Assembly (NCBI GenBank): GCA_016800925.1
Contig: JABCPU010000117.1
Location: 109,272 to 173,271 of the forward strand
DNA length: 64,000 bases
Direction of reading: 5' to 3'
From: Suillus spraguei
Lineage: Eukaryota > Basidiomycota > Agaricomycetes > Boletales > Suillaceae
In this document: piece after piece, positions 25,291 through 44,621 of the stretch
How the letters are laid out: the number at the start of each line of letters is the position of its first letter
How positions within the stretch are numbered: the stretch's first letter is position 1
Program-made: the position numbers and the translations under genes
Notes under the pieces: model-generated
What the model saw: only the letters and a program-made list of their open reading frames with translations
Told to the model about the DNA's origin: nothing
Database searches by the model: none

Positions 25291-25609
25291 ATGACATCGA
25301 TGAAGCTATACGTGTAAAGGGCAACAAAAATTTCTACAGACGGTCATGTGACCTTCCCACGCTCCATTTGAGTTCTGTGTGAATGCATGACAAACCAACT
25401 CCGGCAAGTCACTTAGTAACACGTATGCTAAGGTTTTTTCAATTATTAAGTGTCGTACAGTGTCTTATTTCGCATTCACTGTGTTGTGCCTCGCCCAGTA
25501 TATTCAAGCCTTCGCGGAAGCCAGACCACCTTGCTCTACTTCCAAGACTTCCACTTCTCACAACCTTCCTAGACAAGCAAGTGCTTCCATTGGCCTCCGA
25601 ACACTCTAT

Positions 25610-26160
25610 CATTCTGATATTTTATTCCCGCTATCATAGTGAGGGAGTAGATTATATCGTGTTTTGCCACGCACTGCGACCTCAGGTTTACTTTTGGCCT
25701 CGTCTTCTTCGATTGCTCGTTCGCTCGGCCATTTGGGGCCCAAGTCCACGTTTCGCTGAAATCCCCATGACCTCAGTGATTCATTACTGTACTCTCACTA
25801 CCAATGTCGAGTTCGAGGTCGCGTGTGGTCTCGATGCTATGTTTGTCGTGAACTGGATTGCTGCGTGGCCACCGTTTTGTCGAAAGATGAGACTCCTGTC
25901 TCCAATACTCCATGTCTAGCCTTACAGGTGATGACAGTGTCTCATTATCCTCTTTTTCTTGGGTCTCTGCTGATTGTTTTCTGTGTTTCTGGAAACTCTA
26001 TGTATACTTAGTGGTAATGACAATCATGTCAACCTGTTGCTAATGATAGTGAATTAGAATTATCTCGATCTTCGTTTCTCGTCGGGGCAGTTTTGTTGTC
26101 TCGCAGACGTTCACACTCGAACTTTAACCATGTCATCTTTTTTGGGGCCGTGTCAATCAG
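25610..26160 (+). pseudogene. Retroelement-like fragment, left arm of an inverted duplication
   Basis: An open frame (25383-25919) includes VEFEVACGLDAMFVVNWIAA. This is weakly like the end of a Ty3/gypsy protease (the DVILGMDW segment). The same DNA recurs inverted at 50.05-50.63 kb, where the text reads nearer to FGMDWIAA. Both copies have stops further on. Gypsy origin is tentative. Confidence 0.4.
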
Positions 26161-26214
26161 GGCCCCATAAGTTTTCAACTTCGGAAGTCTCGTGAGTCAT
26201 CAAGCAGAAGAGTT

Positions 26215-26610
26215 AAAGACTTTAACCTGACCAGTTTGGTTGCCACAACAGAATCAAAATCCGTTTCTCTTGAACTACGCAGGTTCGAAACTTGCTGAAC
26301 CACAGTTTTTTTTCTATTGGGACACACTTTGACATTCATTCATGAATGGTTTGTTTTAGGAGTTCATCATAGTTGGTCTTAGCCAGGCGGTTCCCACAAC
26401 CGAATCAAAATCTGTTTCTCTTGGACTATGCAGGTTTGAAACCTGCCGACGACAAGGTTTTTTCTATCGGAACATACCTTGACATTCACTCGTGGATGAA
26501 AGTTCACCGCAACTGGTCTAGCGTAATGGTTGCTCCGACAGAATCAAAATCCGTTTATCTTGGACTGTAGGTTCGAAACCTACCGATGAAAACATTTTTC
26601 CCAATCACAA
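26215..26610 (+). repeat. Tandem tRNA-like array (3 units, ~140 bp period)
   Basis: Each unit has, in order: an A-box-like TAGCCAGGCGG or relative, an AATCAAAATC(T/C)G segment that can form a stem with a 7-nt loop ATCAAAA, a T-arm with B box (GCAGGTTCGAAAC, loops near 26291, 26431 and 26571), and within 10-20 nt a run of 5-8 T that would stop Pol III. Read as a tRNA, the anticodon would be CAA (Leu), and the spacer before the T-arm resembles the long variable arm of tRNA-Leu. The acceptor stem does not pair well, so these are tRNA-derived sequences (SINE-like) rather than working tRNA genes. Confidence 0.5.
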
Positions 26611-26619
26611 TACACGTTG

Positions 26620-27830
26620 TCACTCTAGTTTCCTTAGAGGTTCATCTTGACTGGTCTTAGCCCCCTGTGCAAATTGTTGTTGCAACAACTATGGCAAGTC
26701 GTACCTTCGGACACGCGTTCGAAACACTAATTATATTGTGCGTCGTGACTCAGGAGGCTGCCGTATGTTTTATGTAGTTCCTCTTCGGGCTTAGTCAATT
26801 GCATATTGGATGAATTGATGTCTGTATATGTATCTGTGATATCAAGCGCTGATCTGTGGACCACTGCACAGAGTATCTGCAGCGATTTTGGAATGCACTC
26901 GCGATCAAGAAGAACTTTGCAAGCAGAGACGCCTATTAGTATTTTGAAAATTCTTTACTGTCGAGGCACGTATGAAGGTGTGTCTATATCATTGCAATCA
27001 CTGTTCACCGTGACTAAGGTCGAACATTTGTCTGAGCCAAACCTTCTGGATCAACAAGCCATCATTGCGGTTTGGCATGGTTCATGTTCCGCAGACACAA
27101 ATTAGTACTAGACTTTTTATCGTTTGTTTTCACAAGATATATTTCTTGCACTCGGAGCTCCAGGACCAGACACGCATTAAACAACTGAAGGTTGATAAAT
27201 TTTGAATTTTCCGAACAGTCGTGGGTCGCACAAGGTGTTCGGAGGCTAATAGAAGCTATTCACCTTACTAGGAAGCTTTCTGAGAGGCACAAGCCTTGGA
27301 AGCAGAGCACAGTGGTCTGGCTTTCCATACTTACGACGGACCGCGTGCGCCTGCCCCAGTAAACGTTGAAAAATTATGGACGGCTTTTTGCAGCCTTAGA
27401 ATGACCACTGGCAATAAAGGACCCGCAAGATACTGTCTCAGGACCAATATGCACACCCGAGACATCTCGAAAAAAAACAGATACTTGCGTAGAACACAGG
27501 ATGACGCTACACCGGTCCCGTCATCACGGAGGTCTTCGTCTGACACAACAAGAAACATAAGAGGAACCAAAGATGAAGGGCTCGACTTCGATGAGCTAAA
27601 AACCATGAAAATTCAACTAAGTGACGGTCGACTGTAGATTGTGGTAACTGCCTGCATTGGTAAGGACAAAAGCAGAGGATAAACATAGGACCACCAAACA
27701 TTTTTGCCCACAATGACTGAGACCGGACTGGAAATATACTGAGCCTGTATGATTGAGTAGACAGACAATCAAATCTTCTACACAACTACCTATTCTAGGT
27801 CCTGAGATCGAGTGACCACGTGCTACGACT
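26620..27830. other. Spacer with unassigned open frames
   Basis: Plus frames at 26806-27105 and 27296-27637 show no motif. A segment around 27260-27340 resembles 50.67-50.75 kb in the same orientation (CACCTTACTA(G/A)GAA), outside the inverted duplication. Confidence 0.4.
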
Positions 27831-29873
27831 TCAGTAACGAACACCAATGCTCGCGAGTTGTTGGTGGGTCAGTGGCCACTCGTACCACACGCGATACAGA
27901 TTGTCCGAGCGACAGGTTTTGACCCAATCAGGTGCTGGAATGGCCTGCTTCGATACCTTGCACTGCCGGCAATAATACTTCATCTTCGTCTGCAGCCACT
28001 TGTTTCCATATGACTTCCGCCCGCAAGCATTGAACCTGATGTTTTGAGACGGGCCACCACAGTGTTCGCAGCAATACATGTCCAAGCCCCAAGGACGAGA
28101 ATCTGCAAAACTGGAGAATGCCATCGCGCGCGATGCTGTGACTCGCTCGTACGAGTCACCTTTGGAGCGCATTTCAGCGAAGCACAGGAAAACAGGTGAT
28201 GCTTCAAGAGCAAGACTATCTTCCCCAAACGAGCGCTCCAGCGCCTCCCACGGCTTCATGTTATATATGAAAATATTTTCGATGAACCGAGACAACGCAT
28301 GAACAACCATAGAGTCAATGGTGGAGACGCCGCTGAAACAAAAAACGAAGTCGAATATGTTGCTGCGATGACGGTTTCATTAGAACAATGAACTGAGAAC
28401 GAAAGATCGTGCTGACTACTCCACCATCTTCTTCAGCAGAGTCACACTACTGGTAACCCGACCTGTAGGACCGCAGCTGCAAAGCACAAGTCCACGCATG
28501 AATGGATTATCGCCACGAGTGACATTAATGGCTCTGATAGCCTGCGATGCTTTCCGAAAGTGCTCTCCGACGTAGTTTTCAAGCATCTTTAAATGCACAA
28601 GTGTATATATAAGCATGTGAATGTGTGACCTGGAAGATAATAGTACCTCCCATGGTGTAATGGACACGGTGTTGTTCGCCCCTCCCGATGCGACTAAGTT
28701 CCCCGTGCTCGTATCCGCGTGTGTATCGATAAACACCAAAACATTACAATGATGATTCTTGTCCGCCACCCATTCGAAATCATCCGCGACAGCATCAGGC
28801 CGATTATTGTTTGCCCGGATTTTACGGGACGCAATTCGAAGCTATGTCGAATTCAGTAAGCTAACGACAATGTTGGAACGTATCTCTTGCCTTGTGTGGT
28901 TCAATATGGAATTGCTCTCGAAGCATTTGTATGACACTGTCAGCTGCAAATTGTCGACCAAACCCATTCCAAGTCAGAAACACGCCCAAAAGCGGGGCAG
29001 GGTTACGCCTCAACAACTTCGATCGAATTGCATAGCCACGAACCATGTACTGCATGAATAACGCATACACAGAGTGTCTAAGCAATATAAGATAAGTCGC
29101 ACTTACTGGAATAGGCATGTCTTTTGCGCGATAGCACTGTGGGCACACGAATGTGTCCTTTGTCACGAGAGGGGATTTTGTAATCGGGTTTCGAGTTGCA
29201 TCTACACACCCATGTTCCGACTCAGTGGTTGCAACGCAGATGGTGATGTCGCAGGGCGCCCCGAGCCCTGTGCATGTCCAGATGTGCGAGCCCACATCTG
29301 TACAATATACACAATGCTTTGGAATTTTTCAGCGGATTACTACAAAACAATGAGATTGTACTAACCGGGACATCACCAACGGATGGATTTCTCGTAGAAA
29401 GAGTGGCATCGTCCTGTACTTCCATGTCCACACTCTGGATGTGATTAGTGACGATGGGTATTAGTTTCTGGTACGGCGCACGGAACGCCTTCCTCTTCGG
29501 TTTCGTTGGTTTTTCGGGCTCATTTACATGCTTGACACCATGAGACACTTTACGGGGACGCGCAGATCGCCGTTGAGAGGATTGCTCACGGTGATTACCT
29601 GGCCGCTTTTCACAAGCCACAGCGGTGAGCTCTTGGCATTACGAATACAAATTCACGTACATCGGACGACCGATCTTCATCCCGCAACTGATCTTCTTCG
29701 TCTCCAGAATCATCCCCGCTGGAGACCTTGACGATATAACGGAGCATGAGATAATCAAATATTTCCCCACAAACGTGAAAACACACCGCTGGCCCCGGGC
29801 CATCGCCCAGATCCATGTCGCTGTTGCCTAGAGATCCAGAATCATCTGAGTCATTATCCTCGTAGAGAGGCAT
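27831..29873 (-). CDS. PHD-like plus caspase/CHAT-like protein, multi-exon
   Basis: Acidic N-terminus (29873 on), then a basic Pro/Lys-rich part. A PHD-like cysteine block (29295-29110) has WTCTGLGAPCD...CV...CPQC. A block starting YMVRGYAIRSKLL follows. A Rossmann-like stretch NVLVFIDTHADTSTG is at about 28760-28700 (His codon 28729-28731). Then GLVLCSCGPTG at about 28490-28460 (Cys codon 28473-28475), FVFCFSGVSTIDSM, ALERSF, and a C-terminal zinc ribbon-like region (CEHC...CRQC) ending at 27831. All exon junctions checked from 29100 down join in phase, including one GC-AG intron (28842-28890, 49 nt). Agaricomycetes have many related proteins, usually unnamed. The DTH...CG pair resembles the His/Cys dyad of caspase/CHAT folds; protease activity is my inference. 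Start codon uncertain. Confidence 0.65.
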
Positions 29874-31228
29874 ACTGCAATACAGGTGGCTGATGCAAAG
29901 CTTTCACAGCACGCTATGTCAATATGTTTATACACGCATGTGTATTCGAGTACCGTCAATGTGACTGTGTCACTCTGAGCTTCGTTCGTATAATTTTACC
30001 AAATTTAGATGTGTTATGTATTATGTAAATACAGTGATCCCACGGTCCTTTGTACACGACCAATCCATTATACAATTTAATTCTTTCGACGAAATCTGAA
30101 ATCTTCATCGACTCTTTGCAAATCTAATGACATCATGTTCAGGATATATCCTGCTGTGTGATTGTACCAAAAAATACACTGTTTGAATGTAGAAAATTGT
30201 CACCAACTGCAAAATATCACTCCAAAGTAATATGTGTGAATTTCTCGAGTATCAAAACTTCATCCAATTTTATCCCCTCTTTTCATCTGTGAACATTACA
30301 AATGGGTTACAAGCAGTGGAGATGATTTTAGCCAAAGTTTCATTGGTACTACATGTTGCGATCTCATGGATGACTTGGACTAAGCTCGGACATCAGGTGT
30401 CCTTTTGACTTGGTCTCACTCAATATTTCCCTTTCACTGCCAGTATTTAACAAGTACCTTCGAACTACACGTATTATCATTCAACATGCTTCGGAGACCA
30501 AAATAATTGACGAGTAAGGCACAGTCATGGCTCACGCTGTGGCTATGTACAAACTGTACAAACGAATTGGGAAGGTGAGAAAATGACTTGCTTGACTGCG
30601 TGAAGTGCTACCAACCACACAGAGCGGTGATTCTCTCTTACAGTAATATCTATTCAGCTCTTCAAGAGTTGTTCTACAGCTCTCACATATGAATACATGT
30701 CCTGCAAAACTGTCTGTCCTGATACTGCTGAAAACTTCGTACAAATCACAAGAAGTCTCCCTCGGTGTCCAGGACGCGTTGTTTTGTCGGTTTCCTTTTT
30801 TGTCAGGCGCACCACCAAAATTTCACAAATCTCATGCGAATTCCACACTGCTGTAATACACTGAATGAGACGTAGAATAAATGGTAAACATGTACGGGGC
30901 GTATAACAAATAGTAATCACATATGTAAAACACAAGGATCAGCGTATGCAAGTGACCTCGAGCCATATTTCAACAGAATATTCGGTATGATATCCCCGCC
31001 GCACAAGGCACAAATAGCAAGACAATAGTCGGACATCAAATCAAGGACATTCACCAAAATATAGAAATCCCTACGGTGGTAATACAGCATCAAAGAGGTC
31101 AGACATGCATGTGTAAGTCTAGCACAATCAAAACAACGTCCTGTGAACGGACGTGGCTGGCTCAGGCCAAGTAAAAAATCAATGAAGACGATGATGCTCA
31201 CCACTACACTGTTTCTCTTCCTCCTGCA
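29874..31228. other. Spacer between two minus-strand genes, nothing recognised
   Basis: A+T-rich. Minus frames at 31204-30532 have no known motif. A short extra 3' exon of the helicase gene just below 31229 is conceivable (an AG lies before GAGGAAGAG) but unsupported. Confidence 0.4.
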
Positions 31229-38284
<7,056 letters not shown>

Positions 38285-39734
38285 TATATGAGTGCGACTG
38301 TCCTCACGCCTTTGTAAAGCTTTTCACATTATAAAAGCGGATCATGAATGATTACAGGTACAATCAGCGGACATTTATTTCAGTAATCAGATGACATACA
38401 GTGATCGGCCTCGTGATGTACAATTAAACTACAAATAAATACGGATGGTAACTGTGTGTATGACTCCACACGCACTTACGTGAACCTGCAGAGATATTAT
38501 GCAGTAACAATGAAATATTGCCATCTTATCGCAGCATGTCCAAAAAAAACTCATTATCTGACGAATCGACGGACACTAATCCAGAAACGCAAAGTGCGTT
38601 ACACCCTCTCTATGCACTATTCTTCGGATTAACATATATGGAAAATCAGGGTGGAGCATCAACGGAGATGAGCCTCTAGATCAAGGTAAATGCACATTAG
38701 AACATCTGCTTGTCCATGACGTGTGACCACAACTGCGGAACCCCACAGCATACTTCTAGACCCTCGGAGACATAGAGGGGCTTACATGTTACCTATTTTA
38801 TTCTAAGGTTTTGATTGACACTGTATGCCAAACTTCGGTACCGAATGAGTATTGGTCCCTCACGGAGTCAATTCCATCATGGAGCATGTCCATTATAATA
38901 CTGCCGTAGATGATGCATTTCCATCCGGCGCACCAGAGTCCCTGGTATATTGGTTCAAATATACTTAGTATTATTTAAAATTCATGAAGGGAATGTTAGC
39001 CATGCTTCGTCGATCATGAACAACACGAGCACATCACACCTAGTTATTTGGCTTTCGGATGGATCCGACACGCGAATTGTTCGGACAGTCAAAAATATCT
39101 GCCGTAATGTCCAATAACACTTCATTTTGTGACTTAAGCAAATAAAAAAAAACCAATGATTCTACTTGATAATGATAATACTAATATTAAGAACCCTCAC
39201 AAGAGCTCTCATAGAAGGGGTCATCATCTCCTCCGCCATGATTGTCTAATTTGCAAGCCTGTTAGGGATTCGAACCCAATGTATATGAATGCCCATGCCT
39301 AAATCTGGATTTTTACAGACAAATGTATGGAACGCAGGCGATTATACGCGGCACCCATACAGCAGTTAACTTTTCATCGCATGGTTATTTTAAAACAAAT
39401 TCAGACAGGAAAAATGTCCCCATAGTGAGCCAAGGATGAGCATGTACTGGATTTTCTGCCATTACAACACTATGTATTATTTTCCCCGGCTAGCCGTTTT
39501 ATCATCGCAAGTCATCATATCCATCATCACCCTATTTTAATTATATATCTTCACTTAAAAACTCATGATGCATGTGTACGGGTTCTGTAACGTGATTAAT
39601 GCGTTTTGTGTGCGCTCTACTGTCTTGGTACAGTATATATTTCACAAGAAAATATAGATCTGAAAAGTTCTCTGAAAATTTTTCTGCACCTACAAGCCCT
39701 CAAAATTTGGCTACACGTCTGATTTACGTCGGAT
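38285..39734. other. 5' flank of helicase copy 2 with dispersed repeat
   Basis: TTTATAAT lies about 55 bp upstream of the proposed start, a possible TATA box. From about 38640 to 39600 the sequence resembles 57.28-58.0 kb in order and orientation (AACGGAGATGAGCC, ACTTCGGTACC(G/A)AATG, ACTAATATTAAGAAC or relatives), and pieces also occur near 6.06 and 6.47 kb. No gene seen. Confidence 0.5.
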
Positions 39735-40960
39735 TATGAGCTAGGTACGTTTTGCCCGATCCCGATGATCCCGCTGGGCTCAATGATGACGACTCCCATA
39801 TCCCTGCGCCCATTGAGCATCTGTCGCATTCACCATCCCCTCAACTGCATGACGTATCAGACGTTGCGCCCGTTATCGAGGCTCCCATGGAGCATCCGCC
39901 TGATAACCTGTAAGCAAATAAGCCGAGGAGGGCCCGAACTGTGCCAACACGCAATCATGCCTCCCCGGAAAATGGCCCTTGCTACCATATGAAAATGCCC
40001 GAAGTCTTCACAGCGCAGCTGAAAGAAACGTCCAGACACAAGGAAGAACAACGTCATCGCCATACTGATGAGATCGAGGCACAGAATCGTGCACGGTATC
40101 ACATAGTTGTATATTCATTGATAAAGGTTCGTCGTTTTTCTCTATCATGCACCATCAAGGCACCGATCATTACGCTCACAGGACGGCGGTCACCCCAACA
40201 TATTTGAGTTCCAGTTAGGCACATCGTCATTTGCTTGGCCCCACTTGTCACTCAATCACCAAGTCATATCTCTCATGGGTCTGGCGACTGCCGGTCTTGA
40301 CGAAGGAGTGGGTGCTGCCTCCATCATTCACGTATGGAACCATCAAAGACGAGAATGGCGAGGCGTACGGCCACGCTATCTTGTCACTGTCGTTGAAGGC
40401 CGGCCAGTCCTCCTCAAGAACCCCAATGTCACTCAGTGTGTGGATCTCGATACCTGTATCCGAAGCGCTGATGACTCCCCACCTAACCTCCACTCTCACT
40501 TGGCCGCCGATCGTGCTGCAGCCTGCGAGAAGTTACATCAATACCATAATATTTTACCTGCACCCAACAAGGTTCTATTTCGACCTCATTTATCGATCAT
40601 TTAGCCGCTGTCATTATCTTCGAACACTCGTTCTACATTTTCGACAAGCAACGCTATCTTCCGGACGAGCAGAAGTCTGTTCCTTCTTTTAATGTCGCTC
40701 TCGAGCGGTACATTGCGTCTCCGCATGCCGCTGCTGTGAGGAAAGCTGTGAGGGTTGCCATACACGGAAACTCGTTTACTTGGAAAGCCAAACTACTTGG
40801 ACGCTTCCATAAGAAGGGAACGCGATCTGTTGGTGACTCTCATGAGTTGGCCAGAAGAATCGTTGAAATCACTTTAGAGCATCGCCTGTGTATGTTTAGC
40901 TGTTATGTCCTGGCAGTAATCCCGCTGATCTGCTTGTCTTCAGCGAGACCTGGCGATGCA
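39735..40960 (+). pseudogene. Decayed gene of an unnamed basidiomycete family
   Basis: Pieces in several frames read in order: KMPEVFTAQLKETSRHKEEQ and ARYHIVVYSLIK (39985-40130), WPHLSLNHQVISLMGLATAG and IIHVWNHQRREWRGV (40240-40380), GRPVLLKNPNVTQCVDLDTC (to 40470), and IASPHAAAVRKAVRVAIHG and KAKLLGRFHKKG (40700-40830). Stops and shifts separate them. The IVVYS-IK / FQ-PHLSL / VWN-RREW pattern occurs in many agaricomycete predicted proteins of unknown role, often near transposons. Non-functional here. Confidence 0.5.
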
Positions 40961-40999
40961 ACGACATAAATGATGTTCCAGTTCGGAGTGGAGCTTAGG

Positions 41000-41420
41000 T
41001 GTGGATGCAGGTTGCTTGAAAGGTCTTTCTCATTCTTAACCACCACGTCATACCCAGGAGGTGGGCATGTCATTATCGGAGTTAGAGGTTGAAGCTTGGC
41101 AAGGGTAAGGCCAAACCTCTGTTGGAGAACTCACCTAGTCCCCCCTCCTGCATCGCCTCGCTCCAGACAGCCCTCTATGTCATATTCAGCATATTCAATG
41201 TCGTCTTTCGGTACACAAAGTTCATGGCGGAGACCCAGTCTTGAGTTTGTTCTTCGAAGGTATTGTCATATCTTTGTCTTACTTGGTCTCGCGTCTCTTG
41301 TATGTCCGGTGGTCACTGTGTTATGATTTCTTTACTGGTATTGTCAGTAACTTGTGGATGTACTTGTCATTCAATTAAAGATTTTGTGGGTACCTTCCTC
41401 TCTTCTGCGTGTCAGAGCCT
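41000..41420. other. Spacer, nothing recognised
   Basis: Between the decayed gene and the repeat array. Open frames at 41096-41326 and 41263-41496 show no motif. Confidence 0.4.
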
Positions 41421-41830
41421 CCTAGCGGCGCGGTTTCTTATTCCTCTTATGGAGAGTCTACCTTCTTTCAACTCGTCATCGATAGATAGTGAGTGAGTGA
41501 CTCTCTTTCTTGCTCTCCTCGTCTGCTGATATGGTCTTCGCAAGTGGTCTCCACTGGAATAAAACCCGCTCCTCTTGGAAGTGCATACAGGATGCAACCT
41601 CGTGGTAACGAATCAGCATCAACTGCTGATGGCGGCCGCCACACCATATCGCGACCGACCCCAGCCGAATTTCGTAAGCTGTCATGGTATTAGATTGCGA
41701 CAAATTTTTACACGAACATATCTGGGCTATCTACATGGACTGGGTAAGCCATCAATTAGCGCGGGTTCTTATTCCTCTTATTGCGTACCCGCCACTAGTA
41801 GCAAAACCTATAGTACTGTGAGGTATTGAA

Positions 41831-41922
41831 AATGCTTTCTTTGTTAACGCGATTGCTTTCCTTGGGCCGCTCAGAAAGGGCCAGCCCGCCCCAAGGAAAG
41901 TAATCGCGTTAACAAAGAAAAT
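41831..41922. repeat. Long hairpin, ~35-bp arms
   Basis: Left arm 41832-41867 (TTTGTTAACGCGATT, CTTTCCTTGGG) and right arm 41888-41922 (CCCAAGGAAAG, AATCGCGTTAACAAAG) pair with about three mismatches around a ~20-nt loop. Decayed relatives occur at 42417-42480 and 42897-42960. Confidence 0.85.
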
Positions 41923-41947
41923 GTAGTTAGCTACACCTATACTGTAA

Positions 41948-41996
41948 GGTATTGAAAATGTTTTATTTGGTTAACAAAGAAAACATTTTTAATACC
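41948..41996. repeat. Palindrome, first of four copies
   Basis: GGTATTGAAAATG...CATTTTTAATACC with GTTAAC at the centre. Related palindromes lie at about 42506-42557, 42985-43035 and 43590-43640. One is placed at the end of each repeat block. Confidence 0.8.
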
Positions 41997-43700
41997 CTGG
42001 GTGGGTGAGCCATCAATTAGCGCGGTTTCTCATTGCTCTTGTGGAGAAACTTCTTCGTCCTCGCGATATAGCAGCATGGACTTCCATGGACTGGGTGAAC
42101 CATCAATTGGCGCGGTTTCTCATTCCTCTTATGGAGGGACTTCTTCGTCTTCGCGACGTAGCAGCATGGACTTCCATGGACTGGCTGAGTCAATCGGCGC
42201 GGTTTCTTATTCCTCTTATGGAGGGACTTCTTCGCCTTCACAGCGTAGCAACACACTATATCGCGACCAGCCCCAGCCAGACTAGTTGAGCCATCAATCG
42301 GCGCGGTTTCTTATTTCTCTCATGGAGGGACTTCTTCGTCTTCATGGTGTAACACCACACCATATCGCGACCGACCCCAGCCGAATTTCGTGAGCTGTCA
42401 TGATATTGGATTACAATTCCTTGGACCGCTTAGAAAGGGCCAGCCCGCCCAAGAAAAGTAATCGCGTTAAAAAAGAAAATGTAGTTAGCTACACCTATAC
42501 TGTAGGGTATTAAAAATGTTTTCTTCGATTAACAAAGAAAACATCTTTAATACCCTGCAGTATATGTGGGTGAGCCATCAATTGGCGCAGTTTCTCATTC
42601 CTCTTATGGAGGGACTTCTTTGTCTTCGCGGCATAGCAGCATGGACTTCCATGGACTGGCTGAGCCATCAATCGGCGCAGTTTCTTATTCCTCTTATGGA
42701 GGGACTTCTTCGCCTTTACAGCGTAGCAACACACCATATCGCGACCAACCCCAGCCAGACTAGTTGAGCCATCAATCGGCGCGGTTTCTTATTCCTCTTA
42801 TGGAGGGACTTCTTCGTCTTCATGGTGTAACACCACACCATATCGCGACCGACCCCAGCCGAATTTCGTGAGCTGTCATGATATTGGATTACAATTCCTT
42901 GGGCCGCTTAGAAAGGACCAGCCCGCCCAAGAAAAGTAATCGCATTAAAAAAGAAAATGTAGTTAGCTACACCTATACTGTAGGGTATTAAAAATGTTTT
43001 CTTCGATTAACAAAGAAAACATATTTAATACCCTGCAGTATATGTGGGTGAGCCATCAATTGGCGCGGTTTCTCATTCCTCTTATGGAGGGACTTCTTTG
43101 TCTTTGCGGCATAGCAGCATGAACTCCCATGGACTGGGTGAGCCATCAATCGGCGCGGTTTCTTATTCCTCTTATGGAGGGACTTCTTCGTCTTCATGGC
43201 GTAGCACCACACCACATCGCGACCGACCCCAGCCAAATTTCATACAGACTAGTTGAGCCATCAATCGGCGCGGTTTTTTATTCCTCTCATGGAGGGACTT
43301 CTTCATCTTCATGGTGTAACACCACACCATATCGCGACCAACCCCAGCCGAATTTCGTAAGCTATCATGATATTGGATTATGACAGATTTCTACACAAAC
43401 AAACTCGTCATATCTGGGCCATCTACATGGACTGGGTGAGCCATCAATTAGCGCGGTTTCTTATTCCTCTTGTTGCATACCCACCACTAGTAGCAAAACC
43501 TATGGTATTGAAAATGTTTTCTTTGTTAATGCGATTGCTTTACTCGGGCCGCTTAGAAGAAAATGTAGTTGGATACACCTATACTGTAGGGTATTGAAAA
43601 TGTTTTCTTCAGTTAACAAAGAAAACATTTTTAATACCCTGCAATATAGCTGTACCTAACTTGCCTCTGAGGCAGAACTCTTAACACGAGCAGTTTTGAG

Positions 43701-43728
43701 GGTGCGCTGGGTGCGCTGGGTGCGCTGG
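43701..43728. repeat. Short 9-bp tandem repeat (3 copies)
   Basis: Three copies of GTGCGCTGG in a row, at the edge of the palindromic array. Confidence 0.85.
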
Positions 43729-43954
43729 CCCCATCTGAGCGGCTCAAGGAAAGTAATCGCGTTAACAAAGAAAATATATCCAATATCCTACAGAACTATA
43801 GTCCTATGCGTATCTAACTCTTTCTGAGATAAAATCATCCTCGCCCCAACTGAGAGTTTCTTGTAAGTCCTCTCCATTTTTTTCAACGTCCCCTTATTCC
43901 TGCATAAAATCATTTCGTCAAGAAAGAAGTCGAACTTCACTAGCCTCAAGCCTC

Positions 43955-44512
43955 ACGTGATAATATTCAATTTACCGAACCAGGAGTTAGTTCGTTCGCA
44001 AGCTCAAGAGTTAAAGTGCCACTCCCTGTCATCCGTCTTGAGCTTCTGAAACGCAGCAGGGTTGCAGTTCTCTTGGCAGAACGTGTCTTGCTTTGAATTT
44101 TTGCACTCAAAATGGAAGACATCAACGGAAAGGCCGATGTCTTGAAAGAATGAGTCGTCCCGGGCGTGCAGCGCGAGTCGGCAGTTATTATCAAAAAAAC
44201 ACAAGTATACAAGTATTGGGCGCGTCTCTAGGTCCTGGAAGACGCGGCAACAGCAACACTTCCCACTCCCTCGGCGCTGTGTATGATCTCACGAGCACGA
44301 ATCATTCCGCAAGGCGCAACAATCAACTCCTCACAATGAATATAGTTGGGGGTGAACTGCACGCGAAGTCCCTTCTTGTTTCCCACTTTCACGTCGTACT
44401 CCTCCTCTCCAATCGCTTGTGTCCCATCATTACCGTCTCCATTATCATTTTCAACCTGGAGATTCGCAAGACGCTCGTGGATAGCCCGTGAACGCTCCAG
44501 GCGTTCATGCAT
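43955..44512 (-). pseudogene. KDZ-type transposase fragment
   Basis: Reads LRVQFTPNYIHCEELIVAPC, GMIRAREIIHSAEGVGSVA (44425-44235), then FFDNNCRLALHARDD, IGLSVDVFHFECKNSKQD and FCQENCNPAAF (44190-44050), then EWHFNS-stop-ACERTNSWFG. The FFDNNC, VDVFHF and CQ-HCNP pattern is that of the C-terminal part of KDZ-associated transposase-like proteins in basidiomycetes. A frame break near 44225, the stop after EWHFNS, and the lack of the N-terminal part make it a dead fragment. Confidence 0.6.
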
Positions 44513-44621
44513 GGACCCAGCCGTTGTGAACAGAGCAGCACAGACGGCTCACGACAGGCCAGGGATATTTGCAACACTATCAGCAGCGCACTTCGACGTG
44601 ATCATCGTTCCCCGGACGATA

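Larger units (their letters stand above)
41430..43650. repeat. Higher-order repeat: ~90-bp units mixed with palindromes
   Basis: About twelve copies of a unit built on GAGCCATCAATTGGCGCGGT then TTCTTATTCCTCTTATGGAG (for example near 42003, 42091, 42181, 42285, 42567, 42658, 42765, 43046, 43136, 43252 and 43432). They are grouped in ~480-bp blocks (compare 42285-42565 with 42765-43045) that also carry a palindrome and an ACCACACCATATCGCGACCG segment. The repetitive Ser/Gly frames on the plus strand are probably not protein. Confidence 0.85.

Noticed and set aside
39260..39330. Possible tRNA on the minus strand (GGGTTCGAATCCC)
   Set aside because: Only the B-box part fits; one T-stem pair is broken and no D-arm, anticodon arm or acceptor stem could be placed.
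42001..42770. Plus-strand repeats reading GEPSIGAVSHSSYGG
   Set aside because: Frame is lost between blocks and the units include palindromes; satellite DNA is the simpler reading.
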